From NCBI RefSeq assembly GCF_002915575.1, contig NZ_PQGD01000022.1, positions 1-64,000 of the forward strand: 64,000 nt of DNA. The letters run 5' to 3'. How positions within the stretch are numbered: the first letter of the stretch is position 1; each line of letters begins with the position of its first letter. The notes below the pieces were generated by a model. It had not been told where the DNA came from. It searched no databases and saw only the letters and a list, made by a program, of their open reading frames with translations. Shown here piece after piece: positions 24,808 to 32,532 of the stretch. The DNA comes from Superficieibacter electus. Lineage in GTDB: Bacteria > Pseudomonadota > Gammaproteobacteria > Enterobacterales > Enterobacteriaceae. The position numbers and the translations under genes are program-made.

Positions 24808-25278
24808 TCAGAATGAGTTTTCTGCGTAGTTTTGTTGTGCGGCAGAGCCATTCTGCGGCGGCACGGAGTCAGATTTTTCAGTCTTGTAAACCATTTCCTG
24901 GCCTATTTTGATCCAGTCCACCTTTATCAGGCGGGCTTTCAGACTGACGCGCTGTTCGCCGGCATGGTCGCCTTTGTTCAGCGTAAATATGTCCGTGGAC
25001 GGGTTACTCAGGTTAAAGCCCAACAGGACTTTCTTGTCTTCATCGACGGCTTTCTGGCAGCGGGCGATAAGGCTGGTTGCCTCTTTACCTGCGACAGAAA
25101 TGTCAAAACGGACGTAGGCCGGATTATCAGTCGGACCACTCAGTGCATTTATTACGCAGCTGAGGAACGAGCCATTCTGATGGTTAACCTGGCGGATGTT
25201 GCTGAGATACCCGATGCCTTTGATAGTCAGGTTGAAGTACTCAGATTTTGCAGATGCAGAAGTATTGTTTGCAGACAT
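24808..25278 (-). CDS. STY4534-type ICE replication protein (DUF3577)
   Basis: 156 residues, matching the DUF3577/STY4534 family found in SPI-7-like ICEs next to ssb and topB. The sequence begins after a Ser-rich leader with YFNLTIKGIGYLSNIRQVNHQNGSFLSCVINALSGPTDNPAYVRFDISVAGKEA and ends KVDWIKIGQEMVYKTEKSDS, an OB-like beta pattern. A role in replication of the excised element is inferred from the neighbours. The start has GGAG upstream, and the STAXI-like repeats lie in its long 5' leader. Confidence 0.85.
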   Translation of the reverse strand: MSANNTSASAKSEYFNLTIKGIGYLSNIRQVNHQNGSFLSCVINALSGPTDNPAYVRFDISVAGKEATSLIARCQKAVDEDKKVLLGFNLSNPSTDIFTLNKGDHAGEQRVSLKARLIKVDWIKIGQEMVYKTEKSDSVPPQNGSAAQQNYAENSF

Positions 25279-25448
25279 GATGTTTTCTCCATGGAGGTAA
25301 AAAAAGGTACGGCGGAGAAACCATCTGCCCTGACGGGAGTGGTTTCCCGTCGGGGGTCAGGATCGGTTGAATCCTGAGAGTCTGGTATGTTGAAAGGACC
25401 TCAATCACTGTGCAGTGATATCCGTTTCCAGAGGTTAAACGGATTTAC

Positions 25449-25580
25449 CACCCGAAGGTATCCTCTCTCAGGCTGCGAGGATTTTCCGGTCACCCGAAGG
25501 TGTTTCTCTCAGACCGGTGAAACGTTAGCTGGCAGTCACCCTAAGGCGTTTCTCTCAGACTGCTGAAACTTTAGCTGGCT
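25449..25580 (-). ncRNA. Tandem STAXI-like structured repeats (three units)
   Basis: Three direct repeats start at 25449, 25491 and 25537. Read on the minus strand, units 2 and 3 fold as outer stem - CTGAGAGAAA - inner stem with TTCG or TTAG loop - outer stem. Outer pairs differ but stay complementary (CCGGT/ACCGG versus GCAGT/ACTGC), which is covariation. In unit 3 a G.U pair on the minus strand would be A.C on the plus strand, favouring minus-strand RNA or ssDNA. Unit 1 is degenerate. Tandem copies, the UNCG loop and location beside ssb and topoisomerase genes match the published STAXI motif of enterobacterial mobile elements, whose function is unknown. Confidence 0.75.
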
Positions 25581-25656
25581 GTGAAAAACAGCGGTAAGCA
25601 CTGTTGATTTTTAAACCAAACAAGCCTGGTGTCAACCCATAAAACCAGAAATGAAA

Positions 25657-25680
25657 ACGGCGCTGCATATGCAACGCCGT
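25657..25680 (-). terminator. Near-perfect palindrome, possible terminator after topB
   Basis: ACGGCG-C-TGCAT/ATGCA-A-CGCCGT forms a stem with one mismatch and essentially no loop. On the minus strand it is followed by TTTTCATTTC. It lies about 235 bp beyond the topB stop, so it may end the topB transcript or be a protein-binding palindrome. Confidence 0.45.
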
Positions 25681-25915
25681 GGGGGCTGTACCAGACCTTA
25701 ATGTATCTCACTACTCCGGGGATCCGTTCCCGACGCGATTTTCACGGAGCGCATGCGTCTTACAGTTCCTGCCAGATGTGCGATGGCAGACCGTCGTGCC
25801 GGTTGCCAGATTAATCCCGTTAAAGTTAAGCTGGCTGCCTCCGGCAAAGGGGTACATATCGAAGCGTAGTCACATTAGCAGAACCCGGCCCGGGGTTGTA
25901 CAGTGAAATAACTCA

Positions 25916-27937
25916 TCACTGTGCGGATGATTCTGTTTTTGTCCCTGATGCTGCTTTTTTGCGCTTTGTGGTCTTTTTCCCGTTGGTGTTAATAATACCT
26001 TTGCAGTCTGGGTAACGCACGCAACCCCAAAAATCTCCTTTCTTACCTTTGCGTTTACGTGTGGGCCCTTTGCATAACGGACAAGGGGGCGTGACGGGAG
26101 CGGTGATTTTCACACTGTCCTGGCGGCCTTTTTCGACAAGGTGACGGGTCCACTGCAGCTGCTTTTGCATAAAGACCGCAAGCGACATTTTCCCCTGCGA
26201 AATATCATCCAGTGCCTGCTCCCATAATGCGGTCATGCCCGGGCTCGTCAGCGTTTCCGGCAGGGCCGCAATCAGCTCCCGGGCCATCTGCGTTGAGTGG
26301 ATGTGCTTCCCTTTTTTCTCCAGATAGTGTCGTTTGAAGAGGGTTTCGAGTACTGCCGCACGCGTCGCCTCTGTGCCCAGACCTGCGTTATCACGCAGCA
26401 CTTTCTTGAGCTTCGGGTCACTGACGAAACTGGCCGCGTTCTTCATGGCAGCAATCAACGTCCCCTCCGTGAACGGTTTAGGCGGACTGGTTTTCATATC
26501 TTTAACCTCAGAACCGGTGACAGCGCAAATATCCCCTTTTGCCAGCGCCGGCAGCGCCATACTGTCACCGTCGACGTCCTCTTCATCGTCATCTTTTTCA
26601 GCCTGGAACAATGACTTCCAGCCCGTCACCACACCGACTTTCCCGCGTGTACGGAACAGCTGACCACCGATATTGAAAGACGCCTCCGTCACGTCAGATT
26701 CCTGCAGCGGAAGGAACTGGGCGAAATAATGCTGGCGAATCAGATGGTAGACCTTCAGCTCATCGGCGCTGAGGCGCGACAAATCAAATGCCTGTCGGGT
26801 GGGAATGATGGCATGGTGCGCGGTGATTTTCTTGTCATTCCAGACACGCGAGACAAACTTCCTGTCCAGCTGATTCAGTACCGGGGCCACAGCGGGATCG
26901 GATTTTGCCACTGCCGCCAGAACGTCGGGTATTTCCTGCTGCATCGAAGTTGGAAGGAAACCGCAATCTGTCCGGGGGTAGGTGGTCGCTTTGTGGGTTT
27001 CGTAGAGGGATTGGGCAATGGCGAGCACATCATTTGCGCCCATGCCGAACTTTCGGGAGCAGACCTGCTGAAGGGTGCCCAGGTCAAAACAGAGGGGGGC
27101 CGCCGTTTTTTCCCGCTTCTGTGTTACCTCCAGTACCACAGCCCTGCCCTGCTGCTGACACAACTGCCCCACCGCCCGGGCGGCCTGGGGATTGATGCAA
27201 CGCTTTTCCTCATCACAGTACTGCTCAACGGGCACCCAGACTGCCCGGAACCGGACGCCCTCGTTTTCAATAAGCGCATGTACCTGCCACCAGGGCTTTG
27301 GCACGAAGGATGTGATTTCATTATCCCTGTTAACCACCATAGCAAGCGTCGGCGTCTGTACCCGCCCGACGGACAGCACTTCTGACACCCCTGAGTCACG
27401 GGCCTTAAGGGTATAAAGACGCGTCAGGTTCATGCCAATGAGCCAGTCCGCCTGGCTCCTGCCCTTGCCGGCATCATACAGCAGGGCTGTTTTTTCCCCC
27501 GGAAGAATACTGCTAAGTGCTTCCTTCACACTGGCCTCATCCAGGGCTGACAACCAGAGCCGGCGTACCGCGCCACTGTAGCGGCAGTATTCCATCAGCT
27601 CACGAGCGATCACCTCGCCCTCGCGGTCGGCATCGGTTGCGATGACCACTTCAGACGCCTTTTTGAGCAGCTTACTGATAACGGTGAACTGCGATTTTGT
27701 CTGCTCTTTAACGACCATTTTCCAGGCCTCAGGCAGCACAGGCAGAACATCGGCACGCCATGGCCTGCCATACTGCTCGCCATAGGCTTCAGGGCTGGCA
27801 GTTTCGAGTAAATGGCCGACCGCCCAGGTCACAACGATGTTACCGCCGCTGATAAATCCCTGCTCACGCTTGCTGATACCCAGCACGCGGGCAATATCCT
27901 TTGCCTGGGAGGGTTTTTCACACAGAAAGAGTTGCAT
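25916..27937 (-). CDS. topB: DNA topoisomerase III
   Basis: 673 residues, type IA topoisomerase. The TOPRIM domain at the N-terminus begins LFLCEKPSQAKDIARVLG with the catalytic Glu, and VVIATDADREGEVIARE holds the DxD metal site. The active-site Tyr is in TTYPRTDCGF, at about residue 323. The C-terminus carries one four-cysteine zinc ribbon (CPLCKG...GCVRYPDCKG, about 615-645) and a basic tail. Element-encoded TopB is a hallmark of SPI-7-like ICEs and probably resolves replication or transfer intermediates of the excised form. It starts 15 bp after the lipoprotein gene. Confidence 0.96.
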   Translation of the reverse strand: MQLFLCEKPSQAKDIARVLGISKREQGFISGGNIVVTWAVGHLLETASPEAYGEQYGRPWRADVLPVLPEAWKMVVKEQTKSQFTVISKLLKKASEVVIATDADREGEVIARELMEYCRYSGAVRRLWLSALDEASVKEALSSILPGEKTALLYDAGKGRSQADWLIGMNLTRLYTLKARDSGVSEVLSVGRVQTPTLAMVVNRDNEITSFVPKPWWQVHALIENEGVRFRAVWVPVEQYCDEEKRCINPQAARAVGQLCQQQGRAVVLEVTQKREKTAAPLCFDLGTLQQVCSRKFGMGANDVLAIAQSLYETHKATTYPRTDCGFLPTSMQQEIPDVLAAVAKSDPAVAPVLNQLDRKFVSRVWNDKKITAHHAIIPTRQAFDLSRLSADELKVYHLIRQHYFAQFLPLQESDVTEASFNIGGQLFRTRGKVGVVTGWKSLFQAEKDDDEEDVDGDSMALPALAKGDICAVTGSEVKDMKTSPPKPFTEGTLIAAMKNAASFVSDPKLKKVLRDNAGLGTEATRAAVLETLFKRHYLEKKGKHIHSTQMARELIAALPETLTSPGMTALWEQALDDISQGKMSLAVFMQKQLQWTRHLVEKGRQDSVKITAPVTPPCPLCKGPTRKRKGKKGDFWGCVRYPDCKGIINTNGKKTTKRKKAASGTKTESSAQ

Positions 27938-27952
27938 GTGTTGCCTCCCGCA

Positions 27953-28507
27953 TCAGCGTTTTTCACCCGCCGCAACAGCGCGGACATCATTCATCAGCTT
28001 CGTGACGCCGGACCCGGCCAGACGCTGTGATGATGATGAGCGATAGACAACATAGAGCCTGCTGCCGGACCCGTTTTTCTCGATTTCGATATCCAGGTGA
28101 TCACGTCCGTTCCAGTCGGAGCCCATTTTGTAGTAGCTGCCCGGCATGGCGTCCCAGACGGGATGCGCATCATCTTCTGCCGCCGCTTTCCAGTCCCCGT
28201 CATTTGCGGCCTGCCGCAGTGCCTCAAGCTCCTGTGTGGAGATAAATTTGTAATGGCGCTTCAGGCGGGCCGCCGCGGTATCCACATCGACCGGCACGGA
28301 GAACGTTTTATCGACGGACTGCATGGCCTGTTGCCCCGCCGGGCTCATCAGCGGCATCCCGCCACTTTCTCCGCTGTCGTTGCCGCCTAACGTTTTTGTC
28401 AGGTTCGCAGCGGTATCGCTGACCTGTTTATTAATCGCAGCCCAGTCCGTTGTTGCGCATCCGCTCAGTAAAAAGAAGGAGGTGAGGAGGAACACAGGGC
28501 GAATCAT
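27953..28507 (-). CDS. Predicted lipoprotein upstream of topB
   Basis: 184 residues with a lipoprotein signal (VFLLTSFFLLSGC, lipobox LSGC at about residue 17). The mature region includes FSVPVDVDTAAARLKRHYKFISTQELEAL and SYYKMGSDWNGRDHLDIEIEKNGSGSRLYVVYRSSSSQRL, a beta-rich domain. It lies one base after the end of the TIGR03761 gene. I do not recognise a named family. A lipoprotein amid replication genes is odd; it could serve entry exclusion or the mating apparatus, but nothing in the sequence proves this. Confidence 0.65.
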   Translation of the reverse strand: MIRPVFLLTSFFLLSGCATTDWAAINKQVSDTAANLTKTLGGNDSGESGGMPLMSPAGQQAMQSVDKTFSVPVDVDTAAARLKRHYKFISTQELEALRQAANDGDWKAAAEDDAHPVWDAMPGSYYKMGSDWNGRDHLDIEIEKNGSGSRLYVVYRSSSSQRLAGSGVTKLMNDVRAVAAGEKR

Positions 28508-28508
28508 A

Positions 28509-29222
28509 TTATTTCTCCTCCTGAACGGCTTTTCTCAGAGGTGGAGAAAAGGAAGAGCGTTTCTTACCAGTAAGAATGTCAGTATCGGGCATGCCCAGTT
28601 TTTCTATTGCCTGTTGTGCTTCTTTAGTCTGGATTGCTATGTCAGCACGGTTAACCTTGACGGTTCGATAAAGGCGTAGCACACCATATACTTTTCTGAT
28701 TAAGTGAGCGCAATGGCTCAGTAGTTCATCGCGACGGTTGCGGGATATGAGACCGTAATGAGCCGCCTGGAATGCTTTAAGGGCCATCTGGTCATATCCG
28801 ACGAGTACCCATACACATCTGTAACCCAGCGGAGAACGACTGTATACGCCTATATTAAGTGGAGACGAGGAGGCAATGTCAGAAAATGAAACAGCAGGGG
28901 GAACTGATTTCAATATGACCTCAAGTTCTTCTACCCGGCTTTTGATATGTTCTCCAGCTTCATTCAAAAGCGTTTCAACCCTGAACATCGCCTCATCTGC
29001 CCATGGGTTATCTGCCAGGGAATCCTGATAAATAATTCCTGAGCGCTTAATAGCCTGGGGCATACTCATGATGGCATGCTTAACTTTCTTTACACCCTCC
29101 TTCGCCTGAGCCTGCGGGCGGCCTTCCCAGAGACGGATAGCATAGTTTGAGTGGATCTCGATTTTCAGGGAGGATGTGAGTCCGCCCGGTTTATCGCTTC
29201 GCGTTTCATTTTCAGTGGTCAT
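28509..29222 (-). CDS. ICE protein, PFL_4669 type (TIGR03761)
   Basis: 237 residues with the family pattern: SLKIEIHSNYAIRLWEGRPQAQAK near the start, SLADNPWADEAMFRVETLL, and later RSPLGYRCVWVLVGYDQMALKAFQAAHYGLI. No membrane segment is visible, so it is cytoplasmic. The family lies upstream of topB in PFGI-1 and SPI-7 elements and is thought, from context only, to help replication or maintenance. The 5' leader contains the 36-bp hairpin repeat array. Confidence 0.85.
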   Translation of the reverse strand: MTTENETRSDKPGGLTSSLKIEIHSNYAIRLWEGRPQAQAKEGVKKVKHAIMSMPQAIKRSGIIYQDSLADNPWADEAMFRVETLLNEAGEHIKSRVEELEVILKSVPPAVSFSDIASSSPLNIGVYSRSPLGYRCVWVLVGYDQMALKAFQAAHYGLISRNRRDELLSHCAHLIRKVYGVLRLYRTVKVNRADIAIQTKEAQQAIEKLGMPDTDILTGKKRSSFSPPLRKAVQEEK

Positions 29223-29638
29223 GAAATCATCTCCTGTAAGATCCCGGTCAGGTTCGACCTGAGTCAGTGATACTCTTCAGGCAGGAGCTTGGGGACAACT
29301 AGAAACCAGATCCCTAATCTCGGAAATTCACTTATATGGCTTCATAGCGGGCTGGCTCAGGGCGTTGAAGTAGTCAGTTATATAGAATGACACCTCAAAC
29401 TGCTTAAAAATCAAAAGATAAAATCCTTTCATGTTTTACTCAAACCAGACCCATACAGTGCTGTACATTTTTTATCCGCCGCTGCCACTCGCAGCACTGT
29501 TTGCTTTTTAACCACTGCTGCCACTCGCAGCACCGATTACTTTTTAACCACTGCTACCACTCGCAGCACCGATTGCTTTTTAACCACTGCTGCCACTCGC
29601 AGCGGTGGTTGTTTTTTAACCTCCGGTTCTAGAAGTAG
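29223..29638 (-). other. 416-bp intergenic region before the TIGR03761 gene
   Basis: No gene is visible. The half adjoining the STY4528-type gene is filled by the four 36-bp repeats (29481-29624). The remaining AT-rich part (29300-29480) could hold the promoter for the TIGR03761-lipoprotein-topB block. Confidence 0.6.
29481..29624. repeat. Four tandem 36-bp hairpin repeats beside the replication gene
   Basis: Units start at 29481, 29517, 29553 and 29589, an exact 36-bp period. Each holds the small palindrome GCTGC-CACTC-GCAGC (unit 3 has GCTAC) and ends in CTTTTTAACC or a close variant. In unit 4 changed bases lengthen the stem to about 10 bp (CCACTGCTGC/GCAGCGGTGG), followed on the plus strand by TTGTTTTTT. 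The array lies directly after the STY4528-type replication gene. Iteron origin, replication-protein operator or transcription barrier are the candidates. Confidence 0.85.
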
Positions 29639-30877
29639 CTATCTATCGTTTAGCTTTCTACGAATATCTCTAACCAAATTTCGTATGTTCTCTTCCGATA
29701 CAGGATGGACAGAAGAACGTGGTTCTGGCTTCCACAGCTGTTGTTCAGGACGCTGAGCATTTTTTTGCACGGCACTCTCAGGCGAATCATCAGCCTGACG
29801 GGGCGCGTATAACCTGCCCTCACGGGCCTTTTTCATTACGGCCAGCAACCAGCCAACCGGGTTGCTGAGCTGCTGGCGTGCCATCACCTTTTGCAGGCTG
29901 AGCAGCACAAGTTGTGCCTGTTCTTCAGGCAGCGCCTGCAGCTGGGCGGTCAGCATGGCAATATCTTCTGCCGGCACAAGTTCATGCAAACTGTCGGGAA
30001 GCACAGGTTTACCCGGTACGTACGTATTTTTATTCACACTGTGTGTGATACTACGTACGTAATGGTTCGGTTTCCGAACCCGGTCATAACTGCCTGTTTT
30101 TACTGGCAGTACGGATTCCGAACTCAGTGAATTGTTGTATCTTTCTGGGCTGAGTTCGGTATCCGAACCCTGTTTTTTAGCGATGATTCCTGGCCGTTTA
30201 TGACTGAGTTCGGTTTCCGAACCCGGTGCGGGACGGGGTATTCGGTGATGATGTTTCGCCATCTGGCTGGGCGTCTGTGGGCGGTCCAGACGCGATTCGA
30301 TCAGCGCAAGATGGCTGCGATAATGGCGCATGGTGGGGTCGTTTTTTATATCGTCGAGCACTTCGCGGGCGGTCTGGCTGATAGTCCGGTTTTTACTCAG
30401 GCAGGCATCCGCCACCGTATCAAGGAAGCGGGGGTCGAGCGTTTCCGCATCGCTGAACGTCAGGGGCTCATCGTGCTGAGCATAGATATTCCCCCGCACC
30501 CGCCCTTTATCATCCCGCACGCGTTTACAGAGGCTGAGCCAGCCGGTTATTCGTAGCATAAGCAGGACGCGGCTTACCGTTTCCCTTGAGGCTTTCCCCT
30601 TTCCGGGTGAGGCAAGCTGCAGTTGCAGTTCGTCATAGCTGGGGAAAACTGCCCCCTCATTATTTTGTGCATACAGCCGGATCATCATCCAGCCCATCTT
30701 GTCCAGTGGTGACAACCGCGTGTCGAGCAACAGCCGGCGGGGAATGGAATCATGCACATTTCCGGTAAACAGCAGGCCGTTACGTATCCTGCCATCATCC
30801 CGCCGGGGTCTGGCCGCAAGGCGGGCATTCATTTTATCCAGCGTATAAGCAATCAGGCTTTCTGCAGGCAGACTCAT
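29639..30877 (-). CDS. STY4528-type pathogenicity-island replication protein
   Basis: 412 residues, no membrane segments. The N-terminal part (FTGNVHDSIPRRLLLDTRLSPLDKMGWMMIRLYAQNNEGAVFPSYDELQLQLASPGKGKASRETVSRVLLMLRITGWL) contains a winged-helix-like DNA-binding region of the STY4528 family. The middle is a low-complexity, Ser/Thr/Asn-rich linker with recurring SETELS-type stretches. A helical block follows (HELVPAEDIAMLTAQLQALPEEQAQLVLLSLQKVMARQQLSNPVGWLLAVMKKAREG). It resembles plasmid replication initiators in layout. The 36-bp repeats immediately downstream could be its target. The C-terminus ends LVRDIRRKLNDR. Confidence 0.82.
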   Translation of the reverse strand: MSLPAESLIAYTLDKMNARLAARPRRDDGRIRNGLLFTGNVHDSIPRRLLLDTRLSPLDKMGWMMIRLYAQNNEGAVFPSYDELQLQLASPGKGKASRETVSRVLLMLRITGWLSLCKRVRDDKGRVRGNIYAQHDEPLTFSDAETLDPRFLDTVADACLSKNRTISQTAREVLDDIKNDPTMRHYRSHLALIESRLDRPQTPSQMAKHHHRIPRPAPGSETELSHKRPGIIAKKQGSDTELSPERYNNSLSSESVLPVKTGSYDRVRKPNHYVRSITHSVNKNTYVPGKPVLPDSLHELVPAEDIAMLTAQLQALPEEQAQLVLLSLQKVMARQQLSNPVGWLLAVMKKAREGRLYAPRQADDSPESAVQKNAQRPEQQLWKPEPRSSVHPVSEENIRNLVRDIRRKLNDR

Positions 30878-30976
30878 TATTTTTCCTTTTCGGCCGCCAT
30901 CACGGCCGTTCTGAACTGTCAGTATGCTTAGTAATGCACCCGCGTACGGGTGCAGGGTAAACAGGCTGTCATGCTG

Positions 30977-31225
30977 CTATTTCCGTATGGCGCTGTTATA
31001 GCGTTCGTGGCTGAGAAGAAGCCATGTCCGGCCTTCGTTGCGACTCAGCAAACGCCAGAACGGGCCGAGATCGATTTTGTAGTAACCGCAGCCTTTCTCA
31101 TCGAGCCGGGTGTAATTACGCGCCCCCTGCCGGAAACGGCGAACCTGACGTAACGCCTTCTGACAGCATTGCGGCGGCGTACCATGGGGAGCCCGCAGGC
31201 CCGGCGCAACCATCCTGTATTTCAT
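30977..31225 (-). CDS. Small basic protein, unknown
   Basis: 82 residues, strongly basic, without signal or membrane segments. It is coupled to the DUF2857-type gene upstream by a 4-bp overlap, which supports it being real. The stretch CGYYKIDLGPFWRLLSRNEGRTWLLLSHERYNSAI is the best-conserved looking part. I do not recognise the family; a DNA- or RNA-binding helper of the replication block is a guess. Confidence 0.5.
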   Translation of the reverse strand: MKYRMVAPGLRAPHGTPPQCCQKALRQVRRFRQGARNYTRLDEKGCGYYKIDLGPFWRLLSRNEGRTWLLLSHERYNSAIRK

Positions 31226-31812
31226 GCCGTCTTCCTTACCGGCGTTCGTGCCGGAGAAGGCTGCCGGGTTTTGTGCCAGCCGCGGACGGCATGCCAGACG
31301 GACGTCAGCGAGACGTTCATCTGTTCTGCAGCCAGCATCATTACGTCCAGCCCGTCAGCACTTTCCGCATCTTCAACGCCGGACTTTTGCCACTGACGCC
31401 ACAGGGCGGCGTTTTCCTCATCACCCAGTGCGTTACCGCGCCCCGGCCGGACATCGATACCGGCAATACGACGGCGGGCCGCCACGTCCGTACTGGAGAG
31501 CCCGAAGTAATTGGCCATCAGTTCAATGGAGCCGCCCAGCGCCAGCGCCCGATCGATACGCTGGAGTCGTTTCTGTTCCGTCCGGGCCTGCTGCAGCATG
31601 CGCACCAGATTGCCGTGATTGATGCCCACACTGATGATCGACACCTCACTGCCGGAAAGGTAGTGAAGCTCTTCGAGCGAGAGCCCCTGCAGCATCTGCA
31701 TTTCCTCGCGGTTCAGTCCCAGCGATTCGCAGCGGCGCAGATAGCCACTTCTGAGATCCATAACCAGCTGCATCAGCAATCCGTTGGCAGCCTGAGATAA
31801 ACTGTTCATCAT
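31222..31812 (-). CDS. STY4526/YPO1902-type ICE replication protein (DUF2857)
   Basis: 196 residues. The DUF2857 pattern is visible: NGLLMQLVMDLRSGYLRRCESLGLNREEMQMLQGLSLEELHYLSGSEVSIISVGINHGNLVRMLQQARTEQKRLQRIDRALALGGSIELMANYFGLSSTDVAARRR, which ends in a helix-turn-helix-like segment. Members occur only in SPI-7-like elements, between the parB-side genes and the STY4528-type gene, and are treated as replication accessory or regulatory proteins. It starts 6 bp after the DUF2786 gene. Confidence 0.82.
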   Translation of the reverse strand: MMNSLSQAANGLLMQLVMDLRSGYLRRCESLGLNREEMQMLQGLSLEELHYLSGSEVSIISVGINHGNLVRMLQQARTEQKRLQRIDRALALGGSIELMANYFGLSSTDVAARRRIAGIDVRPGRGNALGDEENAALWRQWQKSGVEDAESADGLDVMMLAAEQMNVSLTSVWHAVRGWHKTRQPSPARTPVRKTA

Positions 31813-31818
31813 TCCCCC

Positions 31819-32532
31819 TTAATCCTGACGGTAACCAATGGCTGCCGGACCCCGGCCGCTGACACCATGATGAATACGGGCATTTTGTCCGGCTTCATAC
31901 CCCTGATAACGTGCTGTATCCGCCCCGCGGCAGGCTTTCAGTTCACGGGTTGTGACTGTTTTCATACTGCGGCTTTCCAGCCAGTGGCTCATCACCTGCT
32001 CCTCCTCGCTGCTGATGTCAGTTGCCGATATCACCTCACGCACCCCACATACCCAGCCGTCACGGAACTGCTCCGCTCTCGCCCGGCGTGTGGCCAGTTT
32101 CAGCCGCTTACTCTGGGTTTTGAGATAAGAATTTGTGGCATCTTTCAGCTGGCGCGTCAGCACATCAAAGGCATAGGCTGCTATCTCAGGTTTTTCACTG
32201 AATCCGTAAAAGGTTACCGAACGGCGATACCCGGCAGAGGTCTGACGCCATGAGTAATAAGCGCGGCAGCCAAAGGCATGACAGACGCCCCGGACAAGGG
32301 TCACCATCCATTCCGGAACTTTTTCAGCATCCGAAGGGGCCGTGCGGGAAGACGCCTCGCGCACAGATGTAAGACTGGCGTCAAGCTCGCTGATACCGTA
32401 TCTGGCCATCAGCTTCTGGGCACGCTGCAGGGCCAGTCCTGCCTCATGGGCATTACTGTTGCTGCGGCCCAGCTTCAGCAGTTTCCTGACAAGATTCAGC
32501 AGTCGCAACTGTCGCTGTGAGTTATTCATCAC
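31819..32532 (-). CDS. DUF2786-domain protein
   Basis: 237 residues. The N-terminal DUF2786 helical motif reads LLNLVRKLLKLGRSNSNAHEAGLALQRAQKLMARYGISELDASL. The C-terminal half has a basic region (YLKTQSKRLKLATRRARAEQFRDGWVCGV) and ends in GYEAGQNARIHHGVSGRGPAAIGYRQD, as seen in phage and ICE members. Cytoplasmic; function unknown, but regularly found in the replication block of this ICE class. It overlaps the end of parB by 11 bp. Confidence 0.85.
   Translation of the reverse strand: MMNNSQRQLRLLNLVRKLLKLGRSNSNAHEAGLALQRAQKLMARYGISELDASLTSVREASSRTAPSDAEKVPEWMVTLVRGVCHAFGCRAYYSWRQTSAGYRRSVTFYGFSEKPEIAAYAFDVLTRQLKDATNSYLKTQSKRLKLATRRARAEQFRDGWVCGVREVISATDISSEEEQVMSHWLESRSMKTVTTRELKACRGADTARYQGYEAGQNARIHHGVSGRGPAAIGYRQD

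Larger units (their letters stand above)
25279..25915 (-). other. 637-bp intergenic region between topB and the STY4534-type gene
   Basis: No credible gene is visible. The part nearer the STY4534-type gene holds the tandem STAXI-like repeats (25449-25580). In the middle is a terminator-like palindrome (25657-25680). The topB-proximal 230 bp shows no clear motif. Short open frames on the plus strand here overlap the repeats and lack convincing starts. Confidence 0.6.

Noticed and set aside
25449-25580. Glycine-riboswitch-like plus-strand words (CCGAAGG ... CTCTCAGG)
   Set aside because: No matching upstream GGAGAG strand or P1 pairing; the minus-strand STAXI-like fold explains the repeats and their covariation better.
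29481-29624. CRISPR array
   Set aside because: The 36-bp units are directly adjacent with no variable spacers, and no cas genes are present.
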